32,500 nucleotides of DNA from Candidatus Hydrogenedentota bacterium (lineage in GTDB: Bacteria > Hydrogenedentota > Hydrogenedentia > Hydrogenedentales > JAEUWI01). Below, in pieces: positions 1 through 7,612 of this stretch. The notes under the pieces are model-generated. The model saw nothing but the letters and a program-made list of their open reading frames with translations. It searched no databases and was not told the origin of the DNA. The first letter of the stretch is position 1. Each line of letters begins with the position of its first letter. A program made the translations under genes and the position numbers. The stretch covers positions 1-32,500 of the forward strand of contig JAEUWI010000069.1 in the NCBI GenBank assembly GCA_016791475.1. Direction: 5' to 3'.

Positions 1-115
1 AAATTTGGCGCTACGTCAACAGCTAACTATCTGCTACACAAACAATTGCAAAGAATCGAAAACTGGGGATCACTCAGCGCTCCCCGCCCCGAATTCTGGA
101 TTGTTCCACGCGTCA

Positions 116-124
116 TGATATTAT
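116..124 (+). promoter_or_regulatory. possible extended -10 promoter element
   Basis: TGATATTAT fits an extended -10 (TGN followed by TATNNT). It lies in an AT-rich patch about 50 bases upstream of the DUF1460 gene. No convincing -35 box is seen at 16-18 bases. Only the motif is visible; promoter activity is inferred. Confidence 0.3.
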
Positions 125-172
125 AGGCGGCGTAGGGCGCAGCCGGCGTATCGCCAGGAAATTACACTTCGT

Positions 173-979
173 ATGAGTTCATGGATATCAATTCTCTTAA
201 GTGTTCTTGGCGCAGCCATTTATGAGCAGACGCCCTCGGAGACCGATGCCTACCTGTCGAAACTCCAGGGGGCGGATTCCAGCTTTGCGCGGCGACTCGA
301 GCGGGTTATTCAGGATAGCGTGGGTACGCCGTATCACGATGGTCCCCTCGGCGAAGGCCCGAATGCACCCTACGACGCCGATCCGCTCATCGACCTGAGC
401 CGAGTCGATTGCGTGACCTTTGTCGAGCAGAGCGTCGCCCTGGCGAGCGCTTCGAGCCTCGCTGAAGCGACCGACCTGCTCCAGGGATATCGCTACAAGG
501 ACGGCCAGGTGGACTTCCTCCACCGGAATCACTTCATGCTGGTGGACTGGACCCCGAACAACCCCTGGTGTCTTGAATCGACCGCAAAGCTCGGCATAGA
601 AACGAAAAAGTTAACTCGGACCATCAGCAAAGCTGCCTTCTTTCGCCGAGTGAAAGCCCCGGAACTGGGGCAAGACATACCTGATCGGGATGTGACGGTC
701 AGTTACATACCGATAGACAAGGCAAAGGCCGTGGCGCACGCCATTAAGGAACCCTCCCTGATCGTATTTATTGGTCATGTAGACTGGTTGTTTGCCCTGC
801 ACTGCGGCATCTTTCTGCCCGACGGGGCCGGTTCGGGAATGCTCTATCACGCCAGTTCCGCCGCCGGAAAAGTGGCCCCGATGAATCTGGAAAGCTACGC
901 GGCAAGTCAATCCAGGCGCTACCTGGGCCTGGCGGTTTACGAGATACGCGATCCCAGCCTTTCCCAAACCGGAAACTGA
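173..979 (+). CDS. DUF1460 / N-acetylmuramoyl-L-alanine amidase-like exported protein
   Basis: This 268-residue protein begins with a hydrophobic leader (about residues 4-17), so it is probably exported or membrane-attached. The segment DCVTFVEQSVALA (Cys80) matches the signature of the DUF1460 family, a papain/NlpC-like fold annotated as N-acetylmuramoyl-L-alanine amidase-like. The segment RNHFMLVDW and the late YHASSAAGKV are also typical of that family. Cys80 is the likely nucleophile and the later HCGIF histidine a likely partner; both roles come from family knowledge. The likely role is cleavage of peptidoglycan or a related amide in the envelope. An AGGAA at 156-160 lies 12 bases before the ATG, slightly far but usable. 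The gene stands alone, with about 85 bases before zwf. Family assignment is fairly sure; the substrate is not known. Confidence 0.82.
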   Translation: MSSWISILLSVLGAAIYEQTPSETDAYLSKLQGADSSFARRLERVIQDSVGTPYHDGPLGEGPNAPYDADPLIDLSRVDCVTFVEQSVALASASSLAEATDLLQGYRYKDGQVDFLHRNHFMLVDWTPNNPWCLESTAKLGIETKKLTRTISKAAFFRRVKAPELGQDIPDRDVTVSYIPIDKAKAVAHAIKEPSLIVFIGHVDWLFALHCGIFLPDGAGSGMLYHASSAAGKVAPMNLESYAASQSRRYLGLAVYEIRDPSLSQTGN

Positions 980-999
980 TACGTCCCGCATGGCCCACG

Positions 1000-1008
1000 T
1001 GCTAAAAT
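1000..1008 (+). promoter_or_regulatory. possible extended -10 promoter for zwf
   Basis: TGCTAAAAT fits an extended -10 (TGN plus TAAAAT), 55 bases before the zwf start. No good -35 box is seen. A transcript from here would carry a short leader including the UUCG hairpin at 1032-1045. Confidence 0.4.
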
Positions 1009-1031
1009 GGCACCTTGATCACGCGTAAATT

Positions 1032-1045
1032 GCGCCTTCGGGCGC
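1032..1045 (+). promoter_or_regulatory. UUCG tetraloop hairpin in zwf leader
   Basis: GCGCC-TTCG-GGCGC forms a perfect 5-bp stem closed by a C(UUCG)G tetraloop. It ends two bases before the zwf ribosome-binding site GGAAGGA (1047-1053). There is no following T run, so it is not a normal terminator. It could stabilise the mRNA 5' end or affect initiation; this is inference. Confidence 0.4.
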
Positions 1046-1063
1046 CGGAAGGACTTAGAGAAA

Positions 1064-2539
1064 ATGACTCAGACCATTGAACGTTCGCATCCACTCGCCG
1101 TGGTGGTAATCGGGGCATCGGGCGATCTCGCATTGAAGAAGATTTTTCCAGCGCTTTTTGCGCTTTATTGCCAGGACCTGCTGCCCGATACATTCCATAT
1201 CGTTGGTTTTGCCCGCAGCCCCATGTCCCACGAGGAATTCCGCAACCGCGTGGAAGAGCGCCTGACTTGCCGGTATGTGCCGGGGGAAAAATGCGACGAG
1301 CGCATGCAGAACTTCCTGGCCCGCTGCACGTACGTGTCCGGCAACTATGACTCCCCCGAGTCCTTCCAGCAGTTGCACGCGGAGCTGGACAAGCTGGATC
1401 CCGGCCGCATGGAGAACCGTATCTTCTATATGGCCATCCCGCCCTTCCTGTTCCTGGATGTGGCCCACGCCCTGCGCGATGCCCAACTTGTTTCCCAGGG
1501 CTCGGACAGTAACTGGAGCCGCGTGGTTATCGAGAAGCCCTTCGGCAGCGACCGCGCCTCTTCCGACGCGCTCACCCACAGCATGTGCCAGGTATTCAAC
1601 GAGGCCCAGACCTACCGCATTGACCACTATCTGGGCAAGGAAGTGATTCAGAACCTGCTGGTTCTGCGCTTTGCCAATCTGATTTTCGATCCCATCTGGA
1701 ACCGGAACCACATCAAGAATGTCCGGATCACGTGGACAGAAAATCTGAGCCTGGAAGGTCGCGCGGGTTATTTTGACCAGTACGGCATCATCCGCGACGT
1801 CATGCAGAACCATCTGCTCCAGATGCTCTCCCTCGTGGCCATGGAGCAGCCCGTGGCGCTGAATTCCACCTATGTGCGCGACGAGAAGGTCAAAGCGCTC
1901 CGCGCGGTGAAGCCCCTTACCCTCGACGATCTGGTGGTGGCCCAGTATACGGCGGGCGTTTCGGGCGGCAGGCAGCATTTCGGCTATCTGGAGGAGAAGG
2001 GCACCCCGCCGGACTCCATCACCCCGACCTATGCGGCGGCGGTGCTTCAGGTGAACAGCCGCCGCTGGGCCGGCGTCCCCTTCCTGCTTCGCGCGGGCAA
2101 AGGCCTGGACGATTCCAAGACCGAGATCCGGATTCGATTCCGCAGCATGCCGGGCAACATCTTTGCTGACGCCGCCAAGGGACTTCCGAACAACGAACTG
2201 GTGATTACCGTGCAACCCGATGCGGGCCTGACCCTGCGCATTGTGAACCGCGTGCCCGGTCTGGGTATCCGGCTGGACGAAACCAAGCTGGACCTGCGCT
2301 ATGCCTCCGCATTCGAGGGCACGATTCCCGACGCCTACGAGTCTTTGATTCTCGATGTGATCCAGGGGGACAAGAGTCTCTTCATCCGCGCCGATGAGCT
2401 GGAGGCCGCCTGGGACATATTCACGCCCGTTCTGCACGAGTTGGAGGCGAAGCGGGTCAAGCCGGAGACCTATCCCTTCGGCAGCCATGGCCCGGAAGCG
2501 GCCAACGCCCTCGCGGCGCGGTTCAACGCCAGTTGGTAA
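1064..2539 (+). CDS. zwf: glucose-6-phosphate 1-dehydrogenase
   Basis: This enzyme oxidises glucose 6-phosphate to 6-phosphogluconolactone with NAD(P)+, the entry step of the oxidative pentose phosphate pathway in the cytoplasm. The protein has 491 residues, the normal family length. Visible signatures are the Rossmann nucleotide-binding motif GASGDL (17-22) and the substrate/active-site motif RIDHYLGKE (185-193), whose His is part of the catalytic pair with a later His. The segment IEKPFGSD is also typical. A strong ribosome site, GGAAGGA at 1047-1053, sits 10 bases before the ATG and supports the start. pgl follows 73 bases downstream (from its preferred start), so the two are probably cotranscribed. 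No 6-phosphogluconate dehydrogenase gene is present in the window. Identification is very secure; the cofactor preference cannot be read from sequence alone. Confidence 0.97.
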   Translation: MTQTIERSHPLAVVVIGASGDLALKKIFPALFALYCQDLLPDTFHIVGFARSPMSHEEFRNRVEERLTCRYVPGEKCDERMQNFLARCTYVSGNYDSPESFQQLHAELDKLDPGRMENRIFYMAIPPFLFLDVAHALRDAQLVSQGSDSNWSRVVIEKPFGSDRASSDALTHSMCQVFNEAQTYRIDHYLGKEVIQNLLVLRFANLIFDPIWNRNHIKNVRITWTENLSLEGRAGYFDQYGIIRDVMQNHLLQMLSLVAMEQPVALNSTYVRDEKVKALRAVKPLTLDDLVVAQYTAGVSGGRQHFGYLEEKGTPPDSITPTYAAAVLQVNSRRWAGVPFLLRAGKGLDDSKTEIRIRFRSMPGNIFADAAKGLPNNELVITVQPDAGLTLRIVNRVPGLGIRLDETKLDLRYASAFEGTIPDAYESLILDVIQGDKSLFIRADELEAAWDIFTPVLHELEAKRVKPETYPFGSHGPEAANALAARFNASW

Positions 2540-2612
2540 TGGACGGCACTTGGTCGAATGAATGAAGCTCCCGCTTGGGCGAGACCAGCGGGACCGATTG
2601 ACAGGATATGAA

Positions 2613-3284
2613 ATGACGATTGCAGTACGAGATTTCGATTCCAAGGCGGACCTCTTGACGGCCATGGAGGCCCTCATGCGTGAAACGCTGACGCGGACTT
2701 CGGACACGCGCTTCGCCCTTATGATCTCCGGCGGTAACACACCGCTGCCGGTCTATGCCGCGATAGCCGCCGCGCCCGTTCTCGCCAGTCCCAACGCCTG
2801 CATCATGTTCGCGGACGATCGGCACGTTCCCGTGGATTCTCCCGAAAACAACTATGGCAACGCCAGGGCCATGATCGACGCGCTGGCCTTGAAGCCCGGC
2901 AACACGCTCCGGATTTACCCCGAATTCAGCCTGGAAGAGTCCGCCGATCGCTATGACATCGATCTGCGCACCTTCCTGAAATCCGGCGGCACGATTCCCG
3001 TGGCCCTGCTGGGCCTGGGCGCCGATGGGCACACGTGCTCGCTCTTCAACGACGACGACCTCGAGCGTTGCGAGGGACGCCTGGCGGCCCCCGCCTACAA
3101 GTCCACCCCGCCCGATCGCGTTACGGTCAGCCCCGAATTGCTGTCCCGTTGCGGGCGAGTCATTTTCGTGGCCGCCGGCGAGGACAAGCGCGCCATGATC
3201 CAGGCCCTCGTGGAAAAGCCCCTCACGATCACGGCGGGGAAAGCGGTGGCCGGATGCAATTCCGTGGAAATCTGGCGGGCTTGA
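2613..3284 (+). CDS. pgl: 6-phosphogluconolactonase
   Basis: It hydrolyses 6-phosphogluconolactone to 6-phosphogluconate, the step after zwf. With the start at 2613 it has 223 residues, typical for the DevB/Pgl type. Diagnostic motifs are SGGNTP (39-44) near the N-terminus and GLGADGHTCSLF (about 134-145), which carry the phosphate-binding and catalytic region, with His140 of GADGHT the expected catalytic residue. An earlier in-frame start at 2562 would add 18 residues. AGGA at 2603-2606 lies six bases before 2613, and the mature family usually begins just ahead of such a strand, so 2613 is preferred. It sits directly behind zwf on the same strand, which agrees with the function. Confidence 0.93.
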   Translation: MTIAVRDFDSKADLLTAMEALMRETLTRTSDTRFALMISGGNTPLPVYAAIAAAPVLASPNACIMFADDRHVPVDSPENNYGNARAMIDALALKPGNTLRIYPEFSLEESADRYDIDLRTFLKSGGTIPVALLGLGADGHTCSLFNDDDLERCEGRLAAPAYKSTPPDRVTVSPELLSRCGRVIFVAAGEDKRAMIQALVEKPLTITAGKAVAGCNSVEIWRA

Positions 3285-3331
3285 GTCCCGCCACCGGTAT
3301 GCCGATGTAATGTATTGATTGGACCAGCAGC

Positions 3332-4420
3332 ATGGCACACTCTTTCAGAATAAGACTGGACAAGGTCCTCCGGGGACTGCTGGTCGTGTGTGCGATGGGA
3401 CTCGCCGGGGTCGCGCACGCCGACCTGCTGGTGACCGCCAGTGGCGAGTCACTCTCCGGCGAGCTGACCCGGGTCAAGGATGGGATCCTTGTATTCCGGA
3501 CCTCCCTCAAAGGCCAGATGATGCTGCCCATGTCCGAGGTTAAGTCGCTGGCCACGGAAAGCGTCTGGGTCGTCACGGAAACGGGCGGCGCGGTCCACAT
3601 AGGCCGATTCGTTGCCGAAGGCGTCGAGGAGTCCGCTGGTGAAGGCGCGGCCCCCCGGATCTCCAATTTCCCCCTCACGGCGGTGGATTCCGCCCGACCC
3701 GCGCCCCGGCAGGGCTCCGGGACCGAGCCCGCGGACACCGGGTGGTCCGGCGAGGTCGGCGGGGGTGTCCGGGCTTTTGAAGGTACGCGCGACGGCGTGG
3801 CCCCCCAATTGCGGCTTGGCCTCAAGAATCGCGGCGATCAAATCAATACTTCCCTCCAGCTTAACTTCGACGCGGACGGAGAGGACACCCTGCCATCCTA
3901 TTTCAAAGGCAGTTTTGACATCACCGAGTCGACGGAGGAGTCCTGGGCGCCTTTCGTACAGGCTCTCGTGGAACGCAATACGAATGAGGCCCTGCAGATC
4001 AGAACCGGTCTCACCGTGGGGATGCGCTACCGCTTTGACGCGTCCAGTGGAGCGGCCCTGGAAGGGCTGGCGGGAATCGGTGTCGGCTACGGTGAATGGG
4101 GCGGCAAATATCTGGACCGATCACGGCCCATCAAGTCCGTCGGCGACCGGGACCAGTCTGAGCTGAACGTGACGTTGGGGCTCCGCTATTCCCGATCAAT
4201 CTGGGGCGGCGCGGAATGGAGCAGCGGTGTATTCCTTCAGCCAAGCCTTACCGATGCGGACGACTTTCGCGCCGGGGCGGCCTCCTCGGTGGTGTATCCC
4301 GTCACCAATCGCCTGCACCTGCGCCTCGAGATGCTGATGAACTACGACCATCAACCCGAACTTTCGGCGTTGGACCAGATGGACACCAGCGTGGGGGCGA
4401 GCATAGAATTGAATTTTTGA
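3332..4420 (+). CDS. DUF481-like outer-membrane beta-barrel protein
   Basis: This 362-residue protein has a clear signal peptide (MAHSFRIRLDKVLRGLLVVC onwards, probable cut after AHA near residue 31). Residues about 32-95 form a small beta-rich domain (LLVTASGESLSGELTRVKDG) resembling the N-terminal part of exported DUF481-type proteins. Residues about 135-362 alternate hydrophobic and polar residues in long beta strands (INTSLQLNFDADGED, SELNVTLGLRYSRS). The chain ends in the aromatic terminus SIELNF, as expected for an outer-membrane barrel inserted by BamA. That implies a diderm envelope. DUF481 (YdiY-like) is my best family guess from overall pattern rather than a sharp motif. The gene follows pgl by 47 bases. 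A GC-rich hairpin without a T run (4421-4448) follows the stop. Confidence 0.6.
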   Translation: MAHSFRIRLDKVLRGLLVVCAMGLAGVAHADLLVTASGESLSGELTRVKDGILVFRTSLKGQMMLPMSEVKSLATESVWVVTETGGAVHIGRFVAEGVEESAGEGAAPRISNFPLTAVDSARPAPRQGSGTEPADTGWSGEVGGGVRAFEGTRDGVAPQLRLGLKNRGDQINTSLQLNFDADGEDTLPSYFKGSFDITESTEESWAPFVQALVERNTNEALQIRTGLTVGMRYRFDASSGAALEGLAGIGVGYGEWGGKYLDRSRPIKSVGDRDQSELNVTLGLRYSRSIWGGAEWSSGVFLQPSLTDADDFRAGAASSVVYPVTNRLHLRLEMLMNYDHQPELSALDQMDTSVGASIELNF

Positions 4421-4540
4421 GGCGCGGTGGCTTCGGAACCCGCGCGCCGACGAATACAATCGAGCGGGCGTTGGGCCGGGCGGGTTCCGCCGGAACATAC
4501 CCCTTGACGAAAAACCCATCGGGACACAGGCATCATCGCT

Positions 4541-5581
4541 ATGAATTCTAAGAGAGCACTTGCGGGTCGTGGGGCGGAGATTGCAGTGGGGGCGACCTAC
4601 CTGCTCGCCGCCGGACTCAAAGCCTGGGATTTCAACCGTTTCATTGGGCAGATTCTCGCCTATCAGATTTTCAGTTCGACGGAGGCCTTGACCGTTGTCG
4701 CCTTTACGACGCTGACGCTGGAGACTTTTCTCGGGCTTTCCATGGTGCTGGGCAGCCCCTGGCGTCGGCAGGTCCTGACGGCGAGCGCGGCCATGCTGCT
4801 CTTTTTCACGGGCCTGATCGTGTATGCCTGGCAGGTGCACAATCTGAAAGACTGCGGCTGTTTCGGGAAAGTCCCCATGACGCCGCCGGAGGCGATTGCA
4901 AAGAACCTGGTGTTATTGGCCCTGACCGCCCTGGCCTGGTATGGCCTGGAGGCGGGGGACAAGGTTGCGGCTCCCGTGGCCAGAATCAAGCTACGCACCC
5001 TCGGGCCCATCGTGCTGGCCCTGCTGGTCTGCCTGGTCGCCTTTCCCCAGGTGGGCGGTACCTTCGAGGCGGAAAACGATGGGCCGGTCGCGCCCGCCCC
5101 GGAACTGCCGACGGCCGCCGCCCAACCCGCCGACGAGGTCGGAGTTTTCGCCGCTTACCGTATTGTCCCCGAATATGGAGATACCATAGACCTGGCCCAG
5201 GGGGACTATCTCGTCGCCCTGCTGAGCATGACCTGCGAGCACTGCATGGGGGAAGTACCCCAGATCAACGACTACACGAACCAGGAGACCCTCCCGCGCG
5301 TGGTGGCCATCTGCCTGGAACCCGAGGAGGGCAGCATGCGGAACTTCCAGGATCTGACCGGTCCGCTGTTTCCCATGCACTCCGTGGGCAACGACATGCT
5401 GACTTGGGCGAAGATCTGCAGCGGCGTTCCGCCCCAGCTCTGTCTTGTTCGCGACGGGGTGGTATTGAAGACCTGGAAGGACAAGATGCCGCCCTCGGAG
5501 GAGATAGTGGCGGCGCTTGGGGAGGGGGTAAGTGAGGAAACTGCGGAAGCTGCGCAAGGGGCCGAATCGGGAGCACTTTGA
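4541..5581 (+). CDS. MauE/DoxX-like membrane protein fused to a thioredoxin-like domain
   Basis: The 346-residue protein has two parts. Residues 12-136 hold about four transmembrane helices in the MauE/DoxX arrangement, with the typical DCGCFG motif at 104-109 after the third helix. Another membrane helix lies at about 153-170. A Pro/Ala-rich linker (182-198) leads to a thioredoxin-like domain (about 203-335) containing a CEHC (CxxC) motif at 232-235. MauE-like proteins are known to support disulfide or redox maturation of exported proteins, and the CxxC domain points the same way. The domain is probably outside the cytoplasmic membrane, tethered by the fifth helix. No methylamine-dehydrogenase genes are nearby, so a mau role is not supported. 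The ATG start has only a weak ribosome site. Confidence 0.75.
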   Translation: MNSKRALAGRGAEIAVGATYLLAAGLKAWDFNRFIGQILAYQIFSSTEALTVVAFTTLTLETFLGLSMVLGSPWRRQVLTASAAMLLFFTGLIVYAWQVHNLKDCGCFGKVPMTPPEAIAKNLVLLALTALAWYGLEAGDKVAAPVARIKLRTLGPIVLALLVCLVAFPQVGGTFEAENDGPVAPAPELPTAAAQPADEVGVFAAYRIVPEYGDTIDLAQGDYLVALLSMTCEHCMGEVPQINDYTNQETLPRVVAICLEPEEGSMRNFQDLTGPLFPMHSVGNDMLTWAKICSGVPPQLCLVRDGVVLKTWKDKMPPSEEIVAALGEGVSEETAEAAQGAESGAL

Positions 5582-5585
5582 TACT

Positions 5586-5614
5586 TTGCATAATTTACAA
5601 CGGTTTGTTATCAT
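5586..5614 (+). promoter_or_regulatory. putative promoter of the ABC exporter operon
   Basis: TTGCAT (5586-5591) and TATCAT (5609-5614) are spaced by 17 bases. The -10 is also extended by TG at 5606-5607. The pair lies in an AT-rich stretch in the 232-base gap before the ABC ATPase. The motif is seen; activity is inferred. The rest of this gap shows nothing else I can name. Confidence 0.45.
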
Positions 5615-5813
5615 CTCCCGGCTGTGTAACGATGGGCGGTCTGTGAAGAGCAGCGGATGCCAACTTCGTATGTCGCACTTGTATGCAGTGTGGATTCATT
5701 CAAGTTTACATGTTGAAGGTAGTTTGTAGTAACGGGAATGTCCCTCCCAGGCGGCCTGTCTGGCCTGAGCGCCCGGCACGCCGTACTCCCAACCATACGA
5801 AAGGCCTCATTCT

Positions 5814-6758
5814 GTGTCTGTAGTTATTGAAACGAAGGGACTATCTAAGATCTACGAGAGTTCCTTCCGTGGGCAGGATGTCCACGCATTGAAGGAGCTC
5901 GATCTCAGCGTGCGCGCGGGCGAGATCTTTGCCTACCTCGGACCCAACGGTTCGGGCAAAACCACCACCATCAAGATGCTGCTGGGCCTGATCTTCCCGA
6001 CGGGCGGCTCCATCGAGATCCTCGGACAGACCGATATCACATCGGCCAAGGTGCGCCGGAATATCGGGTATCTGCCTGAAGGGGCCTATTACCCCGACTT
6101 CCTTCGGGGCGAGGAAATTCTCCGATACTACGGCCAGCTCTACGGCCTTCGTGGCGCGGAGTTGACCCGGCGCATCGACGAGGTGCTGGAGGAAGTGGGC
6201 ATGACCCACGCCCGCAGGCGTCTGCTGCGGGGCTATTCCAAGGGCATGCGCCAGCGCATCGGCCTGGCCCAGGCCCTCATCAGCGATCCTCAGATCCTGA
6301 TTCTGGACGAACCCACCACGGGCCTGGACCCCATCGCGCGCAAGGAGATGCGCGACATCCTCGCCCGCCTTCGCGATCGGGGCAAGACCCTGATGATCTC
6401 CAGTCACGAATTGCTGGAAGTGGAACTGATCAGTGATCGCGCGGGTATTCTCTATCAGGGTGAGCTCCAGAAGCTGGGCACCATCGACGAACTCCTTACC
6501 GATCGCGACGTTACGATCATGGTGGAAGGGGCCTCGGAGGATGTGTTGAGCAAGCTGGCGGGCCGGGGAATCACGGCCGAAGACAAGGTGGAGGGCAAGC
6601 TCGTCCTCCGCGTGCCCAACGACCTGAGCGTCTACGACGCCCTGGCGCTGTGCAAGGACCACGCCCTGAACCTCCTGAGCGTGGCCCCCCGTCGTGAAAC
6701 CCTGGAAGAACTCTTCGTCCGTACCGTCGGCGAAGCACAAAATCGGAGTAAAGCCTGA
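5814..6758 (+). CDS. ABC transporter ATP-binding protein (ABC-2 / exporter type)
   Basis: This 314-residue ATPase powers an ABC-2-type exporter. It shows Walker A GPNGSGKTTTIKML (about 44-57), the signature YSKGMRQRIGLAQAL (about 142-156), Walker B LILDEPTTGLDP and a switch histidine in SSHELLEVE. The C-terminal ~90 residues (from about 225) form an accessory domain, common in ABC-2 ATPases such as the CcmA/NatA-like group. The start is GTG at 5814, with ACGAAAGG at 5797-5804 as ribosome site. Its stop overlaps the start of the permease gene (TGATG), so the two are translationally coupled. The substrate cannot be told from sequence. Confidence 0.93.
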   Translation: MSVVIETKGLSKIYESSFRGQDVHALKELDLSVRAGEIFAYLGPNGSGKTTTIKMLLGLIFPTGGSIEILGQTDITSAKVRRNIGYLPEGAYYPDFLRGEEILRYYGQLYGLRGAELTRRIDEVLEEVGMTHARRRLLRGYSKGMRQRIGLAQALISDPQILILDEPTTGLDPIARKEMRDILARLRDRGKTLMISSHELLEVELISDRAGILYQGELQKLGTIDELLTDRDVTIMVEGASEDVLSKLAGRGITAEDKVEGKLVLRVPNDLSVYDALALCKDHALNLLSVAPRRETLEELFVRTVGEAQNRSKA

Positions 6759-7609
6759 TGTCGGCTGTATTGGATTATATGCGCGGGCCTTGGTGCATCG
6801 CTGTTTATACGTGGCGTGAAGGTATCCGCAAGAAGACCCTGGTGGGTTTCCTCATCTTGAGCTTGCTCGTCATTTTCGGCGCGAGTTTCATGTCCGCGTT
6901 CCTCGATCAAACCACGGTCGGCAACGCCGAAACCGATCTGGACCTTAAACTTATCAAAGATATCTGCGTGACGACGATTTCGATCTTCGGCATGCTGATC
7001 ACCATCTTCATTTCCGCCTCCGTGGTGCCCAATGAAGTGGAAAACAAGGTCATCTACACCGTGCTCTCCAAGCCGGTTCGCCGCATGCAGTACCTGCTGG
7101 GCAAGTTCATGGGCGTACAGATGATCGTACTCGCCAATCTCCTCTTGATGGCCGGTCTCTTCTTTGCCGCCATCTGGATCAAGCAGGAAGCCATGCCCAC
7201 GCTGCTGCTCTGGTCGGTCCTGCTGACCTACTTCGAGTTCCTCGTGGTTTCCGCCTTCACCTTTGCCGTGTCCTGCACGTCGACCTCCGCCGTACTTCCC
7301 ACGATCGCCGGTCTCTTCATTTACATGACCGGCAACCTGACGGAATACCTCAAAGACGTGAACAACCGTTCGCGCGAAGCGACGGACTTCTTTCAGCGTT
7401 TTGTCGGGCAGGCGGCGGAATGGCTCTACAACATCCTGCCGAATCTCCAGAAGTTCAGCCTCAAGAACTACATTCTGGACCTGCAGCCGAACGATCCCCT
7501 GCCGAGCGAGATGATGGACCAGATCCCCAATCTCATTCTGTATGGTCTGGCCTACGCCATTGCCGGCTATGTCATTGCGTACTGGGTATTCCGGCGCAAG
7601 GAGCTGTAA
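6758..7609 (+). CDS. ABC-2 type transporter permease
   Basis: The 283-residue protein has a cytoplasmic N-terminal helix, a first membrane helix (GFLILSLLVIFGASF) followed by a roughly 50-residue extracytoplasmic loop, then a cluster of four membrane helices from about residue 70 to 200 and a final one at about 258-275 ending in WVFRRKEL. The segment NEVENKVIYTVLSKPVRR is characteristic of ABC-2 permeases of the NosY/CcmB-like or ABC2_membrane_2 type: a coupling helix after TM2 with a 'sKPV' motif. It overlaps the ATPase gene by one base and is followed after three bases by the TPR-like gene, so the three are one operon. The exported substrate is unknown. Confidence 0.9.
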   Translation: MSAVLDYMRGPWCIAVYTWREGIRKKTLVGFLILSLLVIFGASFMSAFLDQTTVGNAETDLDLKLIKDICVTTISIFGMLITIFISASVVPNEVENKVIYTVLSKPVRRMQYLLGKFMGVQMIVLANLLLMAGLFFAAIWIKQEAMPTLLLWSVLLTYFEFLVVSAFTFAVSCTSTSAVLPTIAGLFIYMTGNLTEYLKDVNNRSREATDFFQRFVGQAAEWLYNILPNLQKFSLKNYILDLQPNDPLPSEMMDQIPNLILYGLAYAIAGYVIAYWVFRRKEL

Positions 7610-7612
7610 GGC

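Noticed and set aside
1055-2740. 561-codon antisense open frame over zwf
   Set aside because: It mirrors zwf, which has clear motifs and a ribosome site. The antisense product has no recognisable motif and arises from GC-rich codon use.
4541-5581. Methylamine-utilisation (mau) cluster
   Set aside because: Only a MauE-like domain is present; no methylamine dehydrogenase subunits or maturation genes are nearby.
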